Shown here piece by piece: positions 17,647-28,500 of a stretch of DNA of 64,000 nt. The notes under the pieces were generated by a model. It searched no databases, was not told the origin of the DNA, and worked only from the letters and a program-made list of their open reading frames with translations. Both the position numbers and the translations under genes were made by a program. Origin of the DNA: Rhodocyclaceae bacterium (GTDB lineage Bacteria > Pseudomonadota > Gammaproteobacteria > Burkholderiales > Rhodocyclaceae); contig NKXK01000025.1 in NCBI GenBank assembly GCA_004379165.1, positions 157,890 through 221,889 on the forward strand. The letters are read 5' to 3'. The first letter of the stretch is position 1. Each line of letters opens with the position of its first letter.

Positions 17647-18690
17647 ATGATGGCGGATTTTCCGCCCGTTTTTCCGTGTGCTGAACAGGCGGGGTTGCTG
17701 GCGGCGATCGATACGATCGCCGATCCCATCGCCGCACCGGCAGTTGCCGCCCGACTCAGGGAATTTGCGGCGTCTCCGTCGATGGCTGGGCTCGACGGGC
17801 AGTGGGCAACCCGCTTGCTGTCGCATCTGAACGACCGGCTTACATCGCGGTTGATTGCCCTGCTGGTGCCGCGCTTTCGTCTGCCGACGGTGGACTGGTG
17901 CTGGCTGGCGCTGGGGTCGGAGGGGCGCCACGAGCAGAGTTTTGTTACTGACCAGGATAACGGCCTGATCTTTGCGGCGGTCGACCAGCGTGAGGCGGAA
18001 GCCCTGCGCGCCTTGTTTGTGCCTTTTTCCCAGGCGGTTAACCAGCACCTGGCCGCCTGTGGCTTTGCGCTCTGCAGCGGCGAGGTGATGGCCGGGAATC
18101 CGCGCTGGTGCTTGTCGCTGGATGAATGGCGTGAACACTTCATTGACTGGGTACGACGACCAGACCCGGATGCGCTGCTCAATGCCAGCATTTTCTTCGA
18201 TCTCCGCCCACTTTATGGCCATCGTGCCCTCGGTGAATCACTGCGGCGCCTGATGCTTGGCCTGACCAGTGATTCGCCGGCGTTCCTGCACTTGATGGCC
18301 GCGAATGCGCTGGCGGCCGAGCCACCGCTGAATTTTCGGGGCGAGATTGCCGGGGGGGACAAGGATCCGATTGACCTGAAGAAATTCGGATCGCGAATAT
18401 TCGTCGACGTCGCACGGATTTTTGCGCTGGCATCAGCCACGCCGGCGGTCAATACCGGCGAACGGCTGCAACTAGCCGGCCCGCAATGTGCGATGCGTCC
18501 TGAAGAGCTGGCTGCGGTCGATGCCGCTTTTTCGCATATTTTGCGCCTGCGGGTGCTGGCGCAGCGACTGAACGGCAGTAACGAAATCCGGCTGACGGAT
18601 CTGCATGAATTCGACCGCACTATTTTGCGCGAGACATTGCGTCAGGCCCGACGCCTGCAATCCCGTCTCAAGTTAAACTACTCCCTTTAA
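17647..18690 (+). CDS. DUF294 nucleotidyltransferase-like protein
   Basis: A 347-residue protein with the DUF294 nucleotidyltransferase signature LALGSEGRHEQSFVTDQDNG (about residues 86-106; Gly-Ser and Asp-x-Asp of the polymerase-beta fold) followed by the DUF294 C-terminal helical domain, in which KKFGSRIFVDVARIFALA is conserved. The reaction is unknown; relatives are thought to transfer nucleotidyl groups to proteins. It starts 1 nt after the stop of the exonuclease fusion. The following gene is a longer paralogue with the same two domains, giving a tandem pair. Confidence 0.85.
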   Translation: MMADFPPVFPCAEQAGLLAAIDTIADPIAAPAVAARLREFAASPSMAGLDGQWATRLLSHLNDRLTSRLIALLVPRFRLPTVDWCWLALGSEGRHEQSFVTDQDNGLIFAAVDQREAEALRALFVPFSQAVNQHLAACGFALCSGEVMAGNPRWCLSLDEWREHFIDWVRRPDPDALLNASIFFDLRPLYGHRALGESLRRLMLGLTSDSPAFLHLMAANALAAEPPLNFRGEIAGGDKDPIDLKKFGSRIFVDVARIFALASATPAVNTGERLQLAGPQCAMRPEELAAVDAAFSHILRLRVLAQRLNGSNEIRLTDLHEFDRTILRETLRQARRLQSRLKLNYSL

Positions 18691-18712
18691 TTTCAATCAC
18701 CAAGAGCCTGCT

Positions 18713-20692
18713 GTGAATACGCAATCATCATTGGAACAGGGGGCAGCGAACTGCGCTGTCAGCGAACTGGAAAAATCACTGCGCGAGGAGGGCCGTCGCC
18801 GTCTGGCGGGCAGCACCCAGGGGTTTCTCAAGAAGCATGCACCGTTTCAAAAGATGTCCGCGGATGCACTGCAGTTCTTTTCAGAGCGTTCGGAGATCGT
18901 CTTCTACCCGGCAGGCACCACCATCCTCGGCCCCGATAACGGCAATGTCCAGTATTTCTACCTGATCGAATCGGGCAAGGTGCAGGCTCGCCAGGCGGGT
19001 GAGGTCACCGTCACAGAATATTCCATTCTCAGCCTTGGGGCAGGGGAGTCGTTCCCTATTGGTGCCGTCACCGCCGGTCGTCCGTCGACCAACATTTACA
19101 CAGCGACCGAGGATACGTTCTGCTACCAACTGCCGGCAGCCGATTTCCTGCAACTGATGACCTGTAGCCCGGAATTCAACCTCTTCTGTACGCAATACAT
19201 CGCCAGCCTGCTCAACCAGTCGCGCCAGCAGCTGCAACTGCAATTCGCGCAGAAGGCCAGCGAGCAGCAGACCCTCAATTCGCCGCTTGCCGGTATTGGT
19301 GCCCGCAACCCGATCTCGGTGATGCCTGACACGCCGGTTCGCAAGGCATTGGAAACGATGTCGGCTGCCGGAATCGGCTCGCTGGTCGTCGCCGGCGAGG
19401 ATCGCAAGCCGGTCGGCGTGTTTACGCGCTCCGACCTGCTTGACCGTGTCGTCCTTGCCGATCTGCCGCATACCGCCCCGATCAGTCAGGCGATGTCGGC
19501 CAATCCTTTCAAGCTGGAAGAGCATGCGACTGCGTACGATGCCATGTTCGCCATGGCTACCCACGGCATTCGCCACGTCCTCGTGACCGATGCTGAGGGC
19601 AAGCTGACCGGCGTGGTGTCCGAGCGTGACCTGTTTGCCCTGCAGCGTGTGGGTCTGCGCCAGATTCGCCAGACCATCGAGTCGGCACCCAATGTTGAGG
19701 CGCTGCAACAGGCAGCTGCCGATGTCCGTCAGCTGTCGTTCAACATGCTGGCTCAGGGGGTCGGTGCCGAGCAGCTGACCCAGTTCATTTCGGCACTCAA
19801 CGACGCGCTGACCCGCCGCGTGCTTGAACTCAATCTGCACAACCATAATTTCGACGGCATCGACTGGGCGTGGCTGGCTTTTGGCTCCGAAGGCCGTGAC
19901 GAGCAGACCTTCAGTACCGATCAGGATAACGGCATCGTCTACGCCGTTCCCGAGGGCGAAACTGCCGAGGCATTGAAGCAGCGTTTCCTGGCCTTCGCGC
20001 TGGACGTCAACCAGGATCTTGACCGCTGTGGCTTCCCGCTGTGCAAGGGCAACATCATGGCCAGCAACCCGCAGTGGTGCCTGACCCTCAATCAATGGCA
20101 ACAACAGTTCTCGTCATGGATTCGCGAGCCGCATCCGGATGCGCTGCTCAATGCGACCATCTTCTTCGACTTCCGTCCGCTTTACGGCAAGACTGAGCTG
20201 GCCGATGCCATGCGTCGTTATCTGTTGCAGCATGCTTCGGCGACACCACTTTTCCTGCGCGCGATGGCGAAAAATGCACTGGATGTGGAACCACCACTGG
20301 GCAAACTGCGCGATTTCAATACCGATCTTGAACCGGGGTACCCGGGCAAGATCGACCTCAAGAAATACGGTTCTCGAATCTTCGTTGATGTTGCCCGGAT
20401 CTATGCACTGGCAACTGGCGTGCACAACACGAATTCGGTACAGCGCCTGCGTCTTTCCGCACAACGATTGAACACCAAGGCGGAAGACGTGAATGCCGTG
20501 CTTGAGGCGCTGGATTTCATCCAGTTGTTGCGTCTGCGCCACCAGTATCTTGAAGGCGAGCCGGGTGTTCAGGGAGATAACCTGATCGAACCGGACAAGC
20601 TGAACGAACTTGATCGCCGGATTCTCAAGGAGTCCTTCCGTCAGGCACGCAAAATCCAGTCGCGCCTGAAGCTCGACTATCAGGTGAATTAA
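18713..20692 (+). CDS. cNMP-binding, CBS and DUF294 nucleotidyltransferase protein
   Basis: A 659-residue regulator. Residues about 40-165 form a cyclic-nucleotide-binding fold, about 205-325 a pair of CBS domains (ISVMPDTPVRKALETMSAAG; TGVVSERDLFALQ), about 380-500 the nucleotidyltransferase (LAFGSEGRDEQTFSTDQDNG) and the rest the DUF294 C-terminal domain. CBS pairs usually bind adenosine nucleotides, so the protein could couple energy state to modification of a target. Genes of this type often sit beside acetate-type sodium:solute symporters, as here. It begins 22 nt after its shorter paralogue and ends 1 nt before the next gene. Confidence 0.9.
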   Translation: MNTQSSLEQGAANCAVSELEKSLREEGRRRLAGSTQGFLKKHAPFQKMSADALQFFSERSEIVFYPAGTTILGPDNGNVQYFYLIESGKVQARQAGEVTVTEYSILSLGAGESFPIGAVTAGRPSTNIYTATEDTFCYQLPAADFLQLMTCSPEFNLFCTQYIASLLNQSRQQLQLQFAQKASEQQTLNSPLAGIGARNPISVMPDTPVRKALETMSAAGIGSLVVAGEDRKPVGVFTRSDLLDRVVLADLPHTAPISQAMSANPFKLEEHATAYDAMFAMATHGIRHVLVTDAEGKLTGVVSERDLFALQRVGLRQIRQTIESAPNVEALQQAAADVRQLSFNMLAQGVGAEQLTQFISALNDALTRRVLELNLHNHNFDGIDWAWLAFGSEGRDEQTFSTDQDNGIVYAVPEGETAEALKQRFLAFALDVNQDLDRCGFPLCKGNIMASNPQWCLTLNQWQQQFSSWIREPHPDALLNATIFFDFRPLYGKTELADAMRRYLLQHASATPLFLRAMAKNALDVEPPLGKLRDFNTDLEPGYPGKIDLKKYGSRIFVDVARIYALATGVHNTNSVQRLRLSAQRLNTKAEDVNAVLEALDFIQLLRLRHQYLEGEPGVQGDNLIEPDKLNELDRRILKESFRQARKIQSRLKLDYQVN

Positions 20693-20693
20693 G

Positions 20694-21356
20694 ATGCTTG
20701 GCCTGAAGAAGTTTTTCAAGAGCGGCACCCCCGCTCCTTTGCCGGCCGATGTGCTTGCCGCACTCGAAGGCTGGCGGGCCAGCGAAGCACCGCCGACCGA
20801 CGATCTGCATTTTCATGTCCGCTATGTGATCGTCGATATCGTCACCACCGGCATGAATGCCGAAAAGGACGAATTACTCGGCATTTCTGCCGTCGCGGTA
20901 CGTCAGCACAGCATTCTGCCGAATGATGCGCTGAGCATCGACTTCGGTGCTGCCGGCGATGATCCGTCTGCGGTGGACCGGCAATTGATGGCCTTGTTGA
21001 AGTTTATCGCCAAGGCACCGATGGTCTGCTACCACTTCCCTTATGTCGGCGCCTTCCTGCAACGTGTATTCAAGGACCGTTTCGGGCTTGATTTCCAGCC
21101 GCAATGGGTGGATCTCGCCTGGTTACTGCCATCGTTGTTCGAGGACAAGGCGCACAGTGTGATGCCGCTCGATCACTGGATCGAAGTACTTGGCCTTGAC
21201 GGCGGCAGCGGGCGGCGGGAGTCGATGGACAACGTCCTGCTTCTTGCCCGGCTGTTTCAGATGCTGCTCGTCCGGGCTGCCGGTAAACAGGTAGATACCG
21301 CTGCGAGTCTGATCGACGAGTCACGCGCCAGCAGCTTCCTGCGTCGCGCCTACTAG
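20694..21356 (+). CDS. Degenerate DEDD-type exonuclease-like protein
   Basis: A 220-residue protein with an exonuclease fold. The exo I motif reads VIVDIVTTGM: the first Asp and the TTG are kept, but the second acidic residue (Glu in DxE) is Val. Later motifs are also weak (CYHFPYVGAFLQRVF in place of AHNAxFD). It is probably inactive as a nuclease and may bind nucleic acid or nucleotides. It is coupled to the DUF294 gene before it (1-nt gap) and the symporter after it (8-nt gap). Confidence 0.78.
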   Translation: MLGLKKFFKSGTPAPLPADVLAALEGWRASEAPPTDDLHFHVRYVIVDIVTTGMNAEKDELLGISAVAVRQHSILPNDALSIDFGAAGDDPSAVDRQLMALLKFIAKAPMVCYHFPYVGAFLQRVFKDRFGLDFQPQWVDLAWLLPSLFEDKAHSVMPLDHWIEVLGLDGGSGRRESMDNVLLLARLFQMLLVRAAGKQVDTAASLIDESRASSFLRRAY

Positions 21357-21364
21357 CCGCGGAG

Positions 21365-23398
21365 ATGTTCGGCCACTTCACACGGCTGCAGCGCTATTAC
21401 CTGATGTACACGGGGAGTTTCCTCGTGTTCATTTTTTCCTTGTGGGTGCTTGAACGGCATGGAATGCCACCACGGTGGATCGGCTATGCCTTCCTCTTCT
21501 TCACGATCTCGATCTACGCCGCCATCGGGATCGTGAGCAGGACCTCCGATGTCTCGGAGTACTACGTCGCCGGCCGGCGCGTACCGGCATTCTTCAACGG
21601 CATGGCGACCGGTGCCGACTGGATGAGCGCGGCCTCATTCATGGGGCTAGCCGGTACGCTGTACCTCTCCGGCTATCAGGGACTGGCCTACGTGATTGGC
21701 TGGACCGGCGGCTTTGTGCTGGTCGCCTTGCTGCTGGCGCCGTATCTGCGTCGTTTCGGCGCCTTCACCATTCCGGATTTCCTCGGTGCCCGTTACGGCG
21801 GCAATACAATCCGCCTGGTCGCCGTCGGTTCGGCCATCCTGGCATCGTTCGTCTATGTCGTGGCGCAGATCTACGGCGTCGGTGTCATCACCAGCCGCTT
21901 CGTCAGTCTGCAGTTCGAGATCGGGGTGTTTGTCGGTCTTGCCGGCATCCTCGTCTGCTCCTTCCTCGGCGGCATGCGGGCCGTCACCTGGACGCAGGTG
22001 GCGCAGTACGTCATTCTGATCATCGCCTATCTGACCCCGGTCGCCATCCTTTCCTGGAATGTAACCGGCGTCGCCGTGCCACAGCTCGCGTATGGCAAGG
22101 TGCTGCAGGAGGTCACCCGGCTCGAACATGAACTCTTCAATACGCCGGCCGAGGTTGAGGTCAGGGCGCTGTTCAAGGAGCGGGCTGACCAATACGCGCA
22201 GAAAATCATGCAGCTGCCGTATTCACTGGTACACGAACGCGACGCGTTGACTACCGAAATCAATACCCTGAAGGCCAGCGATGCCCAGATGCGCGACATC
22301 GTCGCCCTTGAGCGGCAGCGTCGCGAATTGCCGCACGATCCGGCAGAGGCACGCCAGCGATGGGAAAATTTGATGTTTTCTGCGGTTGACCGCAGCAAGC
22401 CGCCAATCCATCACGCCGAGGTCTTTCCTGGCGATACGCCTGAAATCCAGAACGCCCTGCGCATCAACTTTCTGGCGCTTATCTTCTGCCTGACGGTAGG
22501 CACTGCGGCCTTGCCGCACGTCCTGATTCGTTACTACACTACGCCAACGGTACGTGAGGCGCGGGAGTCGGTTTTCTGGTCACTGTTGTTCATCCTCCTG
22601 CTCTACGTTACCGCGCCAGCTTATGCAGTTTTTGCCAAGTATGAGGTTCTGACCCACCTCGCAGAAATACCGATCGCCAAACTGCCCGGCTGGGTAGCCG
22701 CCTGGACAAAGGTTGGACTGGTTACCATCGAAGACATCAATCGTGACGGAGTCCTTCAGCTTGCCGAATTATCGATGAACCCGGATGTCATCGTTTTGGC
22801 GACGCCGGAAATCGCTGGTATGCCCTATGTCGTTTCCGGGCTGGTCGCGGCAGGGGCGCTCGCTGCAGCACTCTCTACTGCCGATGGCTTGCTGCTGACC
22901 ATCACCAGTGCCTTGTCGCACGACGTTTACTACCGCATTTTCCGACCGGGTGCGTCCACCCAGTTTCGCCTGGTCATTTCCAAGTCACTGCTTCTCGTCG
23001 TGGCGCTTTTGGCTGCTACGGTTGCAGCCCAAAAACCCGGCACCATTCTCTCTATGGTTGCCTGGGCGTTCTCTATTGCCGGTTCTGCGTTCTTCCCGGC
23101 GCTGGTTCTCGGCATATTCTGGCAGCGCGCTACCCGATTGGGTGCCTTGGCCGGCATGCTCAGTGGCTTGCTGCTGACGCTGTACTACATCGTCCGCTTG
23201 GAATTCACCGCAATTCCCTGGATGGGACTACGAGATATCGGCATGGCACCCTGGTTCAATATCCAGTCCACATCGGCTGGTGTCTTCGGGGTTGCCTTCG
23301 GGTTTGCGGTGACAATCGGCGTCAGCCTGCTGACACGCCCTGACTCGGCAGCCGAAAAATTCCTGACCATCGTTCGCCGCTCTCGAAGCACCTCATGA
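21365..23398 (+). CDS. Sodium:solute symporter, acetate/pyruvate (VC_2705-like) subfamily
   Basis: A 677-residue membrane transporter of the SLC5 fold: ISIYAAIGIVSRTSDVSEYY, YVAGRRVPAFFNGMATGADW and the large cytoplasmic insertion around residues 245-360 are typical of the VC_2705 subfamily that pairs with DUF4212. Probable role: sodium-coupled uptake of acetate or a similar carboxylate for the nearby acetyl-CoA synthetase (inference). Its stop overlaps the DUF4212 start (ATGA at 23395-23398). Confidence 0.92.
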   Translation: MFGHFTRLQRYYLMYTGSFLVFIFSLWVLERHGMPPRWIGYAFLFFTISIYAAIGIVSRTSDVSEYYVAGRRVPAFFNGMATGADWMSAASFMGLAGTLYLSGYQGLAYVIGWTGGFVLVALLLAPYLRRFGAFTIPDFLGARYGGNTIRLVAVGSAILASFVYVVAQIYGVGVITSRFVSLQFEIGVFVGLAGILVCSFLGGMRAVTWTQVAQYVILIIAYLTPVAILSWNVTGVAVPQLAYGKVLQEVTRLEHELFNTPAEVEVRALFKERADQYAQKIMQLPYSLVHERDALTTEINTLKASDAQMRDIVALERQRRELPHDPAEARQRWENLMFSAVDRSKPPIHHAEVFPGDTPEIQNALRINFLALIFCLTVGTAALPHVLIRYYTTPTVREARESVFWSLLFILLLYVTAPAYAVFAKYEVLTHLAEIPIAKLPGWVAAWTKVGLVTIEDINRDGVLQLAELSMNPDVIVLATPEIAGMPYVVSGLVAAGALAAALSTADGLLLTITSALSHDVYYRIFRPGASTQFRLVISKSLLLVVALLAATVAAQKPGTILSMVAWAFSIAGSAFFPALVLGIFWQRATRLGALAGMLSGLLLTLYYIVRLEFTAIPWMGLRDIGMAPWFNIQSTSAGVFGVAFGFAVTIGVSLLTRPDSAAEKFLTIVRRSRSTS

Positions 23399-23652
23399 GC
23401 ACGCCGTCCAAAGCCGACCAGCACTGGCAAAAAACCCGCAGACTGACGCTGGTGCTGCTACTCATCTGGATCCTCGTCACCTTCGTCTTCAACTGGTTTG
23501 CGCGAGAACTCAACGATCTGGTGATCTACGGCTTTCCGGTAGCCTTCTACATGGGGGCGCAGGGTTTGTTGGTCATCTACCTGCTGATCATATGGTTCTA
23601 CAACCGCCAGATGCGCAAGCTGGATGCAGAATATGGTGAAGACGAAGCATGA
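23395..23652 (+). CDS. DUF4212 small subunit of the sodium:solute symporter
   Basis: An 85-residue protein with two membrane segments (LVLLLIWILVTFVFNWFA and FPVAFYMGAQGLLVIYLLII) and a charged C-terminus, typical of DUF4212. Family members are encoded next to the large symporter and are regarded as its small subunit. It overlaps both neighbours by ATGA, indicating translational coupling. Confidence 0.92.
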   Translation: MSTPSKADQHWQKTRRLTLVLLLIWILVTFVFNWFARELNDLVIYGFPVAFYMGAQGLLVIYLLIIWFYNRQMRKLDAEYGEDEA

Positions 23653-23924
23653 GCGTCTTACTGTTTGCCATCAGTGCGATGCGAGCCATTGTTGAAATGC
23701 TTTTGCTATGTCTTATGGGTCAGGGGGTACTGGCGCTCCTGGCCGGAAATAAGCGGGACGGAAATCCCGTCTATCGGCTTTTTTCGCTGATCACCCAGGG
23801 TCCCCGTGCCATCGTTGCCCGCTTGCTACCTGATGGCACCAGAAAATCGACGATCACCATGCTCACCGGTACGTCACTGCTTTTTTTGTGGATAACACTC
23901 GCAATTCTGCGAAAGAGTGTTTGA
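23649..23924 (+). CDS. Small membrane protein of unknown function
   Basis: A 91-residue protein with an N-terminal hydrophobic region (residues about 3-32) and a second near the C-terminus (TMLTGTSLLFLWITLAIL). The start overlaps the DUF4212 stop (ATGA), so it belongs to the symporter operon. I do not recognise a family; it may be a further accessory subunit. Confidence 0.75.
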   Translation: MSVLLFAISAMRAIVEMLLLCLMGQGVLALLAGNKRDGNPVYRLFSLITQGPRAIVARLLPDGTRKSTITMLTGTSLLFLWITLAILRKSV

Positions 23925-23959
23925 AGAAACTGACCCCTCTGCTATACTGCTTGGCTATT

Positions 23960-24050
<91 letters not shown>

Positions 24051-24061
24051 GGAAGCCAAAG

Positions 24062-24104
24062 AAGCCTTAATTCATTGTAAGATACTGTGAATTAAGGCTT
24101 TTTG
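24062..24104 (+). terminator. Terminator after tRNA-Ser
   Basis: A perfect 13-bp inverted repeat (AAGCCTTAATTCA, 24062-24074, and its complement 24088-24100) followed by TTTTG; it lies 12 nt after the tRNA. Confidence 0.85.
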
Positions 24105-24224
24105 TTTGGCTGGTGATACACATGGGTGTTACACAAAGGCGCAGAAAGGGATCTCCTTCCAAGGAGAATGTAATGCCCTCGCTTCCAACCAACCTTTCCA
24201 AAGTTGGCTCCGTTTACAAGAGGC

Positions 24225-24650
24225 AGCTCAGATACGCCAGTCTCGCGATTCGTTGGCATCGGCCAGTGTCGAGCGTCGTATCGGCTCGCGAAATCCCATG
24301 TGATACAGCTTGGCTGCCTGCACGGAAAGACTGACCTCGATGTCGCGCAAGCTTTCCCGGTAAGTGAGTTGAGCAAAAGCCATCACCCGAAATTGATCGG
24401 CGCAAGTCATGGTGCGAACGCCCTTGTCGCCACCATAACGCGCAACGTAGCGATGGAATGTCGACCACGGCAGAAAGTCAATCAGCTGCGCAAACAGAGT
24501 CTTGCCGACATTCATGATCACCACCCTCCGAAAATTTCGAAGGGTCATTTTTCGCCGATTTCAAATCGACACCACGCCTTTTCACTCGAAAAGCACCGTC
24601 AGTCATGGCGTTTGGCGTTTCGGGCATGCATTTAACCGGACAGTAGTGAC
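24225..24650 (-). mobile_element. Remnant of an IS4-family insertion sequence
   Basis: The fragment keeps one element end, which reads CACTACTGTCCGGTTAAATG on the minus strand (24650 leftwards), and the first part of the transposase. The rest of the transposase and the other end are missing: similarity stops abruptly at about 24225. The remaining gap from the tRNA terminator to 24225 shows only short imperfect hairpins and no gene. Confidence 0.75.
24228..24515 (-). pseudogene. Truncated IS4-family transposase (DUF4372 N-terminus)
   Basis: About 95 residues starting MNVGKTLFAQLIDFLPWSTF and containing TMTCADQFRVMAFAQLTYRE, typical of the DUF4372 N-terminal domain of IS4-type transposases. 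A stop follows ESRDWRI, where the full enzyme continues for some 270 residues including its DDE domain. It cannot be active. Confidence 0.82.
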
Positions 24651-24697
24651 TTGAAGGAGTAAATTATCAGGGTAGCTAATCAGGATCGGATGCAAAA

Positions 24698-25525
24698 ATG
24701 ATCACCTTAAAAACCTCTCTTGTTGCTCTATTTTCTCTATGGTGTGCGTTACTGGCTTCTCCAGCCAATTCGGAGGAGGTGTATCAGTTTGGCGTTGTCC
24801 CGCAATACGAGCAACGCAAGCTGTATGCCATCTGGCGCCCGGTTATTGAAGAACTCACTCGTCGCACTGGACTGAAATTCAATCTGGTAGCAACGCTGAC
24901 GGTGACCGATTTTGAACGTGAGCTCAGCCGTGGAAGCTACGACCTGGTGTATGCCAACCCTTATCACATCCTGCGCGAATCCTCCGGGCAGGGATACATT
25001 CCCTTGGTCAGAGACAAACTGCCACTGCGTGGCATCATTGTGGTCAAGAAGGACAGCTCTTTGAAAACCCCTCACGAACTACACGAGAAAGAATTAGCTA
25101 TTCCGTCCTGGAATGCATTGGGCGCCAGCTTGTTGATCCGCGCTGATCTTGAACAGGTATACAAAGCCGTTCCCAAAGCGACCAATGTCAAAACACATAG
25201 TTCGGTATACATGAACGTGGCATTGGGGCTGACTCCGGCAGGAGGTGGCGTTGAAAAAACCCTACAAGAGCAACCACAGACCATCCGGGATCAATTACGT
25301 ATCATTTACACCACCCGCGAAATGCCATCCCACCCGATTGCAGCCCACCCACGGATGCCGGCCTTGGTCCGCGACAAAATTCAGAAGACGCTGCTTGAGA
25401 TGGCCGCAACGGATGCGGGGAAACAACTTTTCGCTGACATTCCCATCGATTCGATGATCCCTACCAGCATGAAGGATTACCAACCGATGAAGCAGTGGGG
25501 CCTGGACACCTATTGGGTGAACTAA
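24698..25525 (+). CDS. PhnD-like periplasmic substrate-binding protein
   Basis: A 275-residue exported protein with a signal peptide (about residues 1-25, [10 protein letters not shown] cleavage region) and a PhnD-type phosphate/phosphonate-binding fold ([40 protein letters not shown]). No ABC permease or ATPase is adjacent; instead a hybrid histidine kinase begins 10 nt downstream. It probably serves as the ligand-binding partner of that kinase. Base composition is lower in GC than the surrounding operons, suggesting transfer. Confidence 0.88.
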   Translation: MITLKTSLVALFSLWCALLASPANSEEVYQFGVVPQYEQRKLYAIWRPVIEELTRRTGLKFNLVATLTVTDFERELSRGSYDLVYANPYHILRESSGQGYIPLVRDKLPLRGIIVVKKDSSLKTPHELHEKELAIPSWNALGASLLIRADLEQVYKAVPKATNVKTHSSVYMNVALGLTPAGGGVEKTLQEQPQTIRDQLRIIYTTREMPSHPIAAHPRMPALVRDKIQKTLLEMAATDAGKQLFADIPIDSMIPTSMKDYQPMKQWGLDTYWVN

Positions 25526-25535
25526 AGAGCAATCC

Positions 25536-28500
25536 ATGAACCTGCGCTTCAAACTGATTGTACCGGTTTTGGTCCTCTGGACCCTGCTGGGGGGCTATCT
25601 GTTCATGGTATGGACACCGCAGGCATTACTGACCAGCGAGCGACATCAAATCAAGCTCACCGAACATCATCTGGACAGCGTAGCTGAAAGTCTGATCCCC
25701 CTGTTGCTCGGCAAAAATCTCGCCACCATCCATGAAAATCTGGGCGCGTTGCTGGAAAAAAATGCTGAGTGGAAACAACTCGTTCTCCTTGATGAGCAAG
25801 GACGACAGCTCTACCCAATAGGTCCCGTCAATACAGAAACCCTGTCTGGCCTACCCGAGCGAAAATTATTGATTCGTCCCATTGTTTTCCAGACGACTCC
25901 GCTGGGTGAATTGCAGGCATCCGTTGATTTAAGCCATACATTGGACGTCGACCGCGACAATCATCGGGCCATGCTGCAACTTATCCTTGTCATTCTCGGC
26001 TCGATCACACTACTGATCATCGGCATTCTCGAATTCACGGTGATTTTGCCGGCCAGAAAACTCTCGCAAGCAACGGCTCAACTGGCCAAGGGGAATTTTC
26101 AGACGGCACTCCCAACAGCCCACGACGATGAGATCGGACATCTTGTCGACAGTTTTCAACAAATGCAGTTGGAACTCAAAGCACGTCACGATGCCTTGCA
26201 GGAAGAAATCCGGATGCGTTCTGAAGCACAGGAAGCACTGCACCAGCACGGGTTGCAACTGGAACAGGCGGTTTTGGAACGCACACTCGAACTCGAACAG
26301 GCTCGTGACACTGCGATTGCCGCAAACAGTGCCAAGAGTACATTTTTAGCCAATATGAGTCATGAATTGCGCACTCCCATGAATGCGATCATCGGCATGA
26401 CGCATCTGGCCTTGAAAACCGAACTGACCCCACGCCAACGTAACTATCTCCAGAAAGTGCATGGTGCAGGCCAGCATCTTCTGGGGCTGATCAATGACAT
26501 TCTGGACTATTCCAAAATTGAGGCGGACAAGATTGTTCTTGAACAGTGTGAATTCGATCTTGAACAACTGCTCGACGAGATTGCCAGTCAATTGGGTGAA
26601 AAGGCGAGTGGGAAAGAATTGGAACTGGTGTTTGATGCCAGCCCGGACACCCCTCGCCAACTCCTTGGCGACACGCTCCGCCTTTCCCAGATTCTTCTGA
26701 ATCTTGGCACTAATGCCGTCAAATTTACCGAGCAAGGGGAAGTCAACATCTCGGTTCGAGCCGAGGATGTGAAAGACAATCAAGTTCTATTGGTCTTCTC
26801 CGTAAGAGATACAGGGATTGGCATCAGTCCGGAACAGATGCAGCGACTATTTTGCAGTTTTGAACAGGCCGACAGCTCAACCACAAGGCGTTATGGCGGC
26901 ACCGGTTTAGGTCTGGCCATTTCCAAACGCCTTGTCGAACTCATGGGCGGGGACATTGAAGTTTGCAGTGAGGTGGGGATTGGCTCCACTTTTACCTTCC
27001 GCCTGAGGCTTCCGCTTGGACTAGGAAAAATACCGGCCAGAATTCCTGCTCCTGACTTGCGCGGACGACGGGTTCTGATCGTCGATGATAATCACAGTGC
27101 CCGCGAAGTCATTGGGCACCTTCTGCAATCGATGACATTCAGGACAGAGGCTGTTCGCTCCGGCTTGGAAGCACTTGAAGCAATCAGCCGGGCGGATGCT
27201 GCCAACACACCCTTTGACGCGGTGCTGATCGACTGGCAAATGCCGGAGATGGACGGTGTCACGACGGCGTGGCGGATTTCTACCCTCGACATCAAAACCA
27301 GACCCGTCATGATCATGGTCACCGCCTACGGGCGGGATGATCTGGTTGAGATATCACAAAAAGCCGGCATCAGGGACATCATCACCAAACCAGTCACGGC
27401 ATCCACCCTCTTTGACTGTTTGATGGCCCAGCTCTCCAGTGCAGACCGACAAACTGTCGGTACATCCCCACCTGCCTGGCGGAAAACTGAGGTTCGACTC
27501 TTCCCTGACGCCCGTGTGCTGTTGGTTGAGGACAACCTCCTGAACATGGAAGTTGCCTTAGAACTGCTCAATGAACATCGAATCAAGGTAGATACGGCAG
27601 CCAATGGCAAAATTGCTCTGGATAAGCTGGCACAGCACCCCTACGATCTCATTTTGATGGACATGCAAATGCCGGTCATGGATGGCATTACAGCGACCCT
27701 TGAAATTCGAAAACAAGCGCAATTTGCCTCATTACCGATCCTGGCGATGACGGCCAATGCACTGCCGGCTGACCGGACTCGCTGCCTTGAAGCAGGGATG
27801 AACGACCACATTGCCAAGCCCATTGATCCGGACATTCTTGCAGCCAGCCTGCAACATTGGCTTAAGCCCAAGCTACTCTCAGGGCAACCTTCTGGCTTGT
27901 CACAGCAAGCCCTACCCGTTGCCACCGAAGCTGAGCAGCAATCGATCGAAGCCCTACGGGGAATTAATGGGCTTGATGTCGATATTGGCTTGAGGTTCTC
28001 TCGGGGAAGAATCAAGCTTTATCTCACGCTTCTGAGAAAATTTCTTGAAAACAACCGTGAGTTTTTAGCCGATCTGGATGCCGCACTTTCAGCGTCTGAC
28101 TGGGAAACAGCGGTCCGGTTGGCCCATACCCTTAAGGGTACTTCTGGCCAAATCGGTGCGCAAACGATTCGCGCCATGGCTGAACTCGTCGAGTTTGCCT
28201 TGCGTCGCCACGAATCCCCTGAAGTCTTGGAGAGCATCAAGAAACAAATAGCCGAATTACTGCTCCCTCTCCTCGAGAATATCCATGCAGCCCTACCATT
28301 TTTTGCTGCCAAAGCAGAGAGCAACTCGTTCAACCGCGCTGAACTTGAAGAGGTTTTCATCCGCTTGGACGAATTATTGAGTGTCTCTGATTTCAGCTCC
28401 GGCCATCTGCTGGAAAACTTTGAAGCGCCTTTGAGGGCCGCTTTGGGTGAGTATTTCGAACGCATCAGTCAAGCCGTCTCCAACTTTGAGTTTGAAGAGG

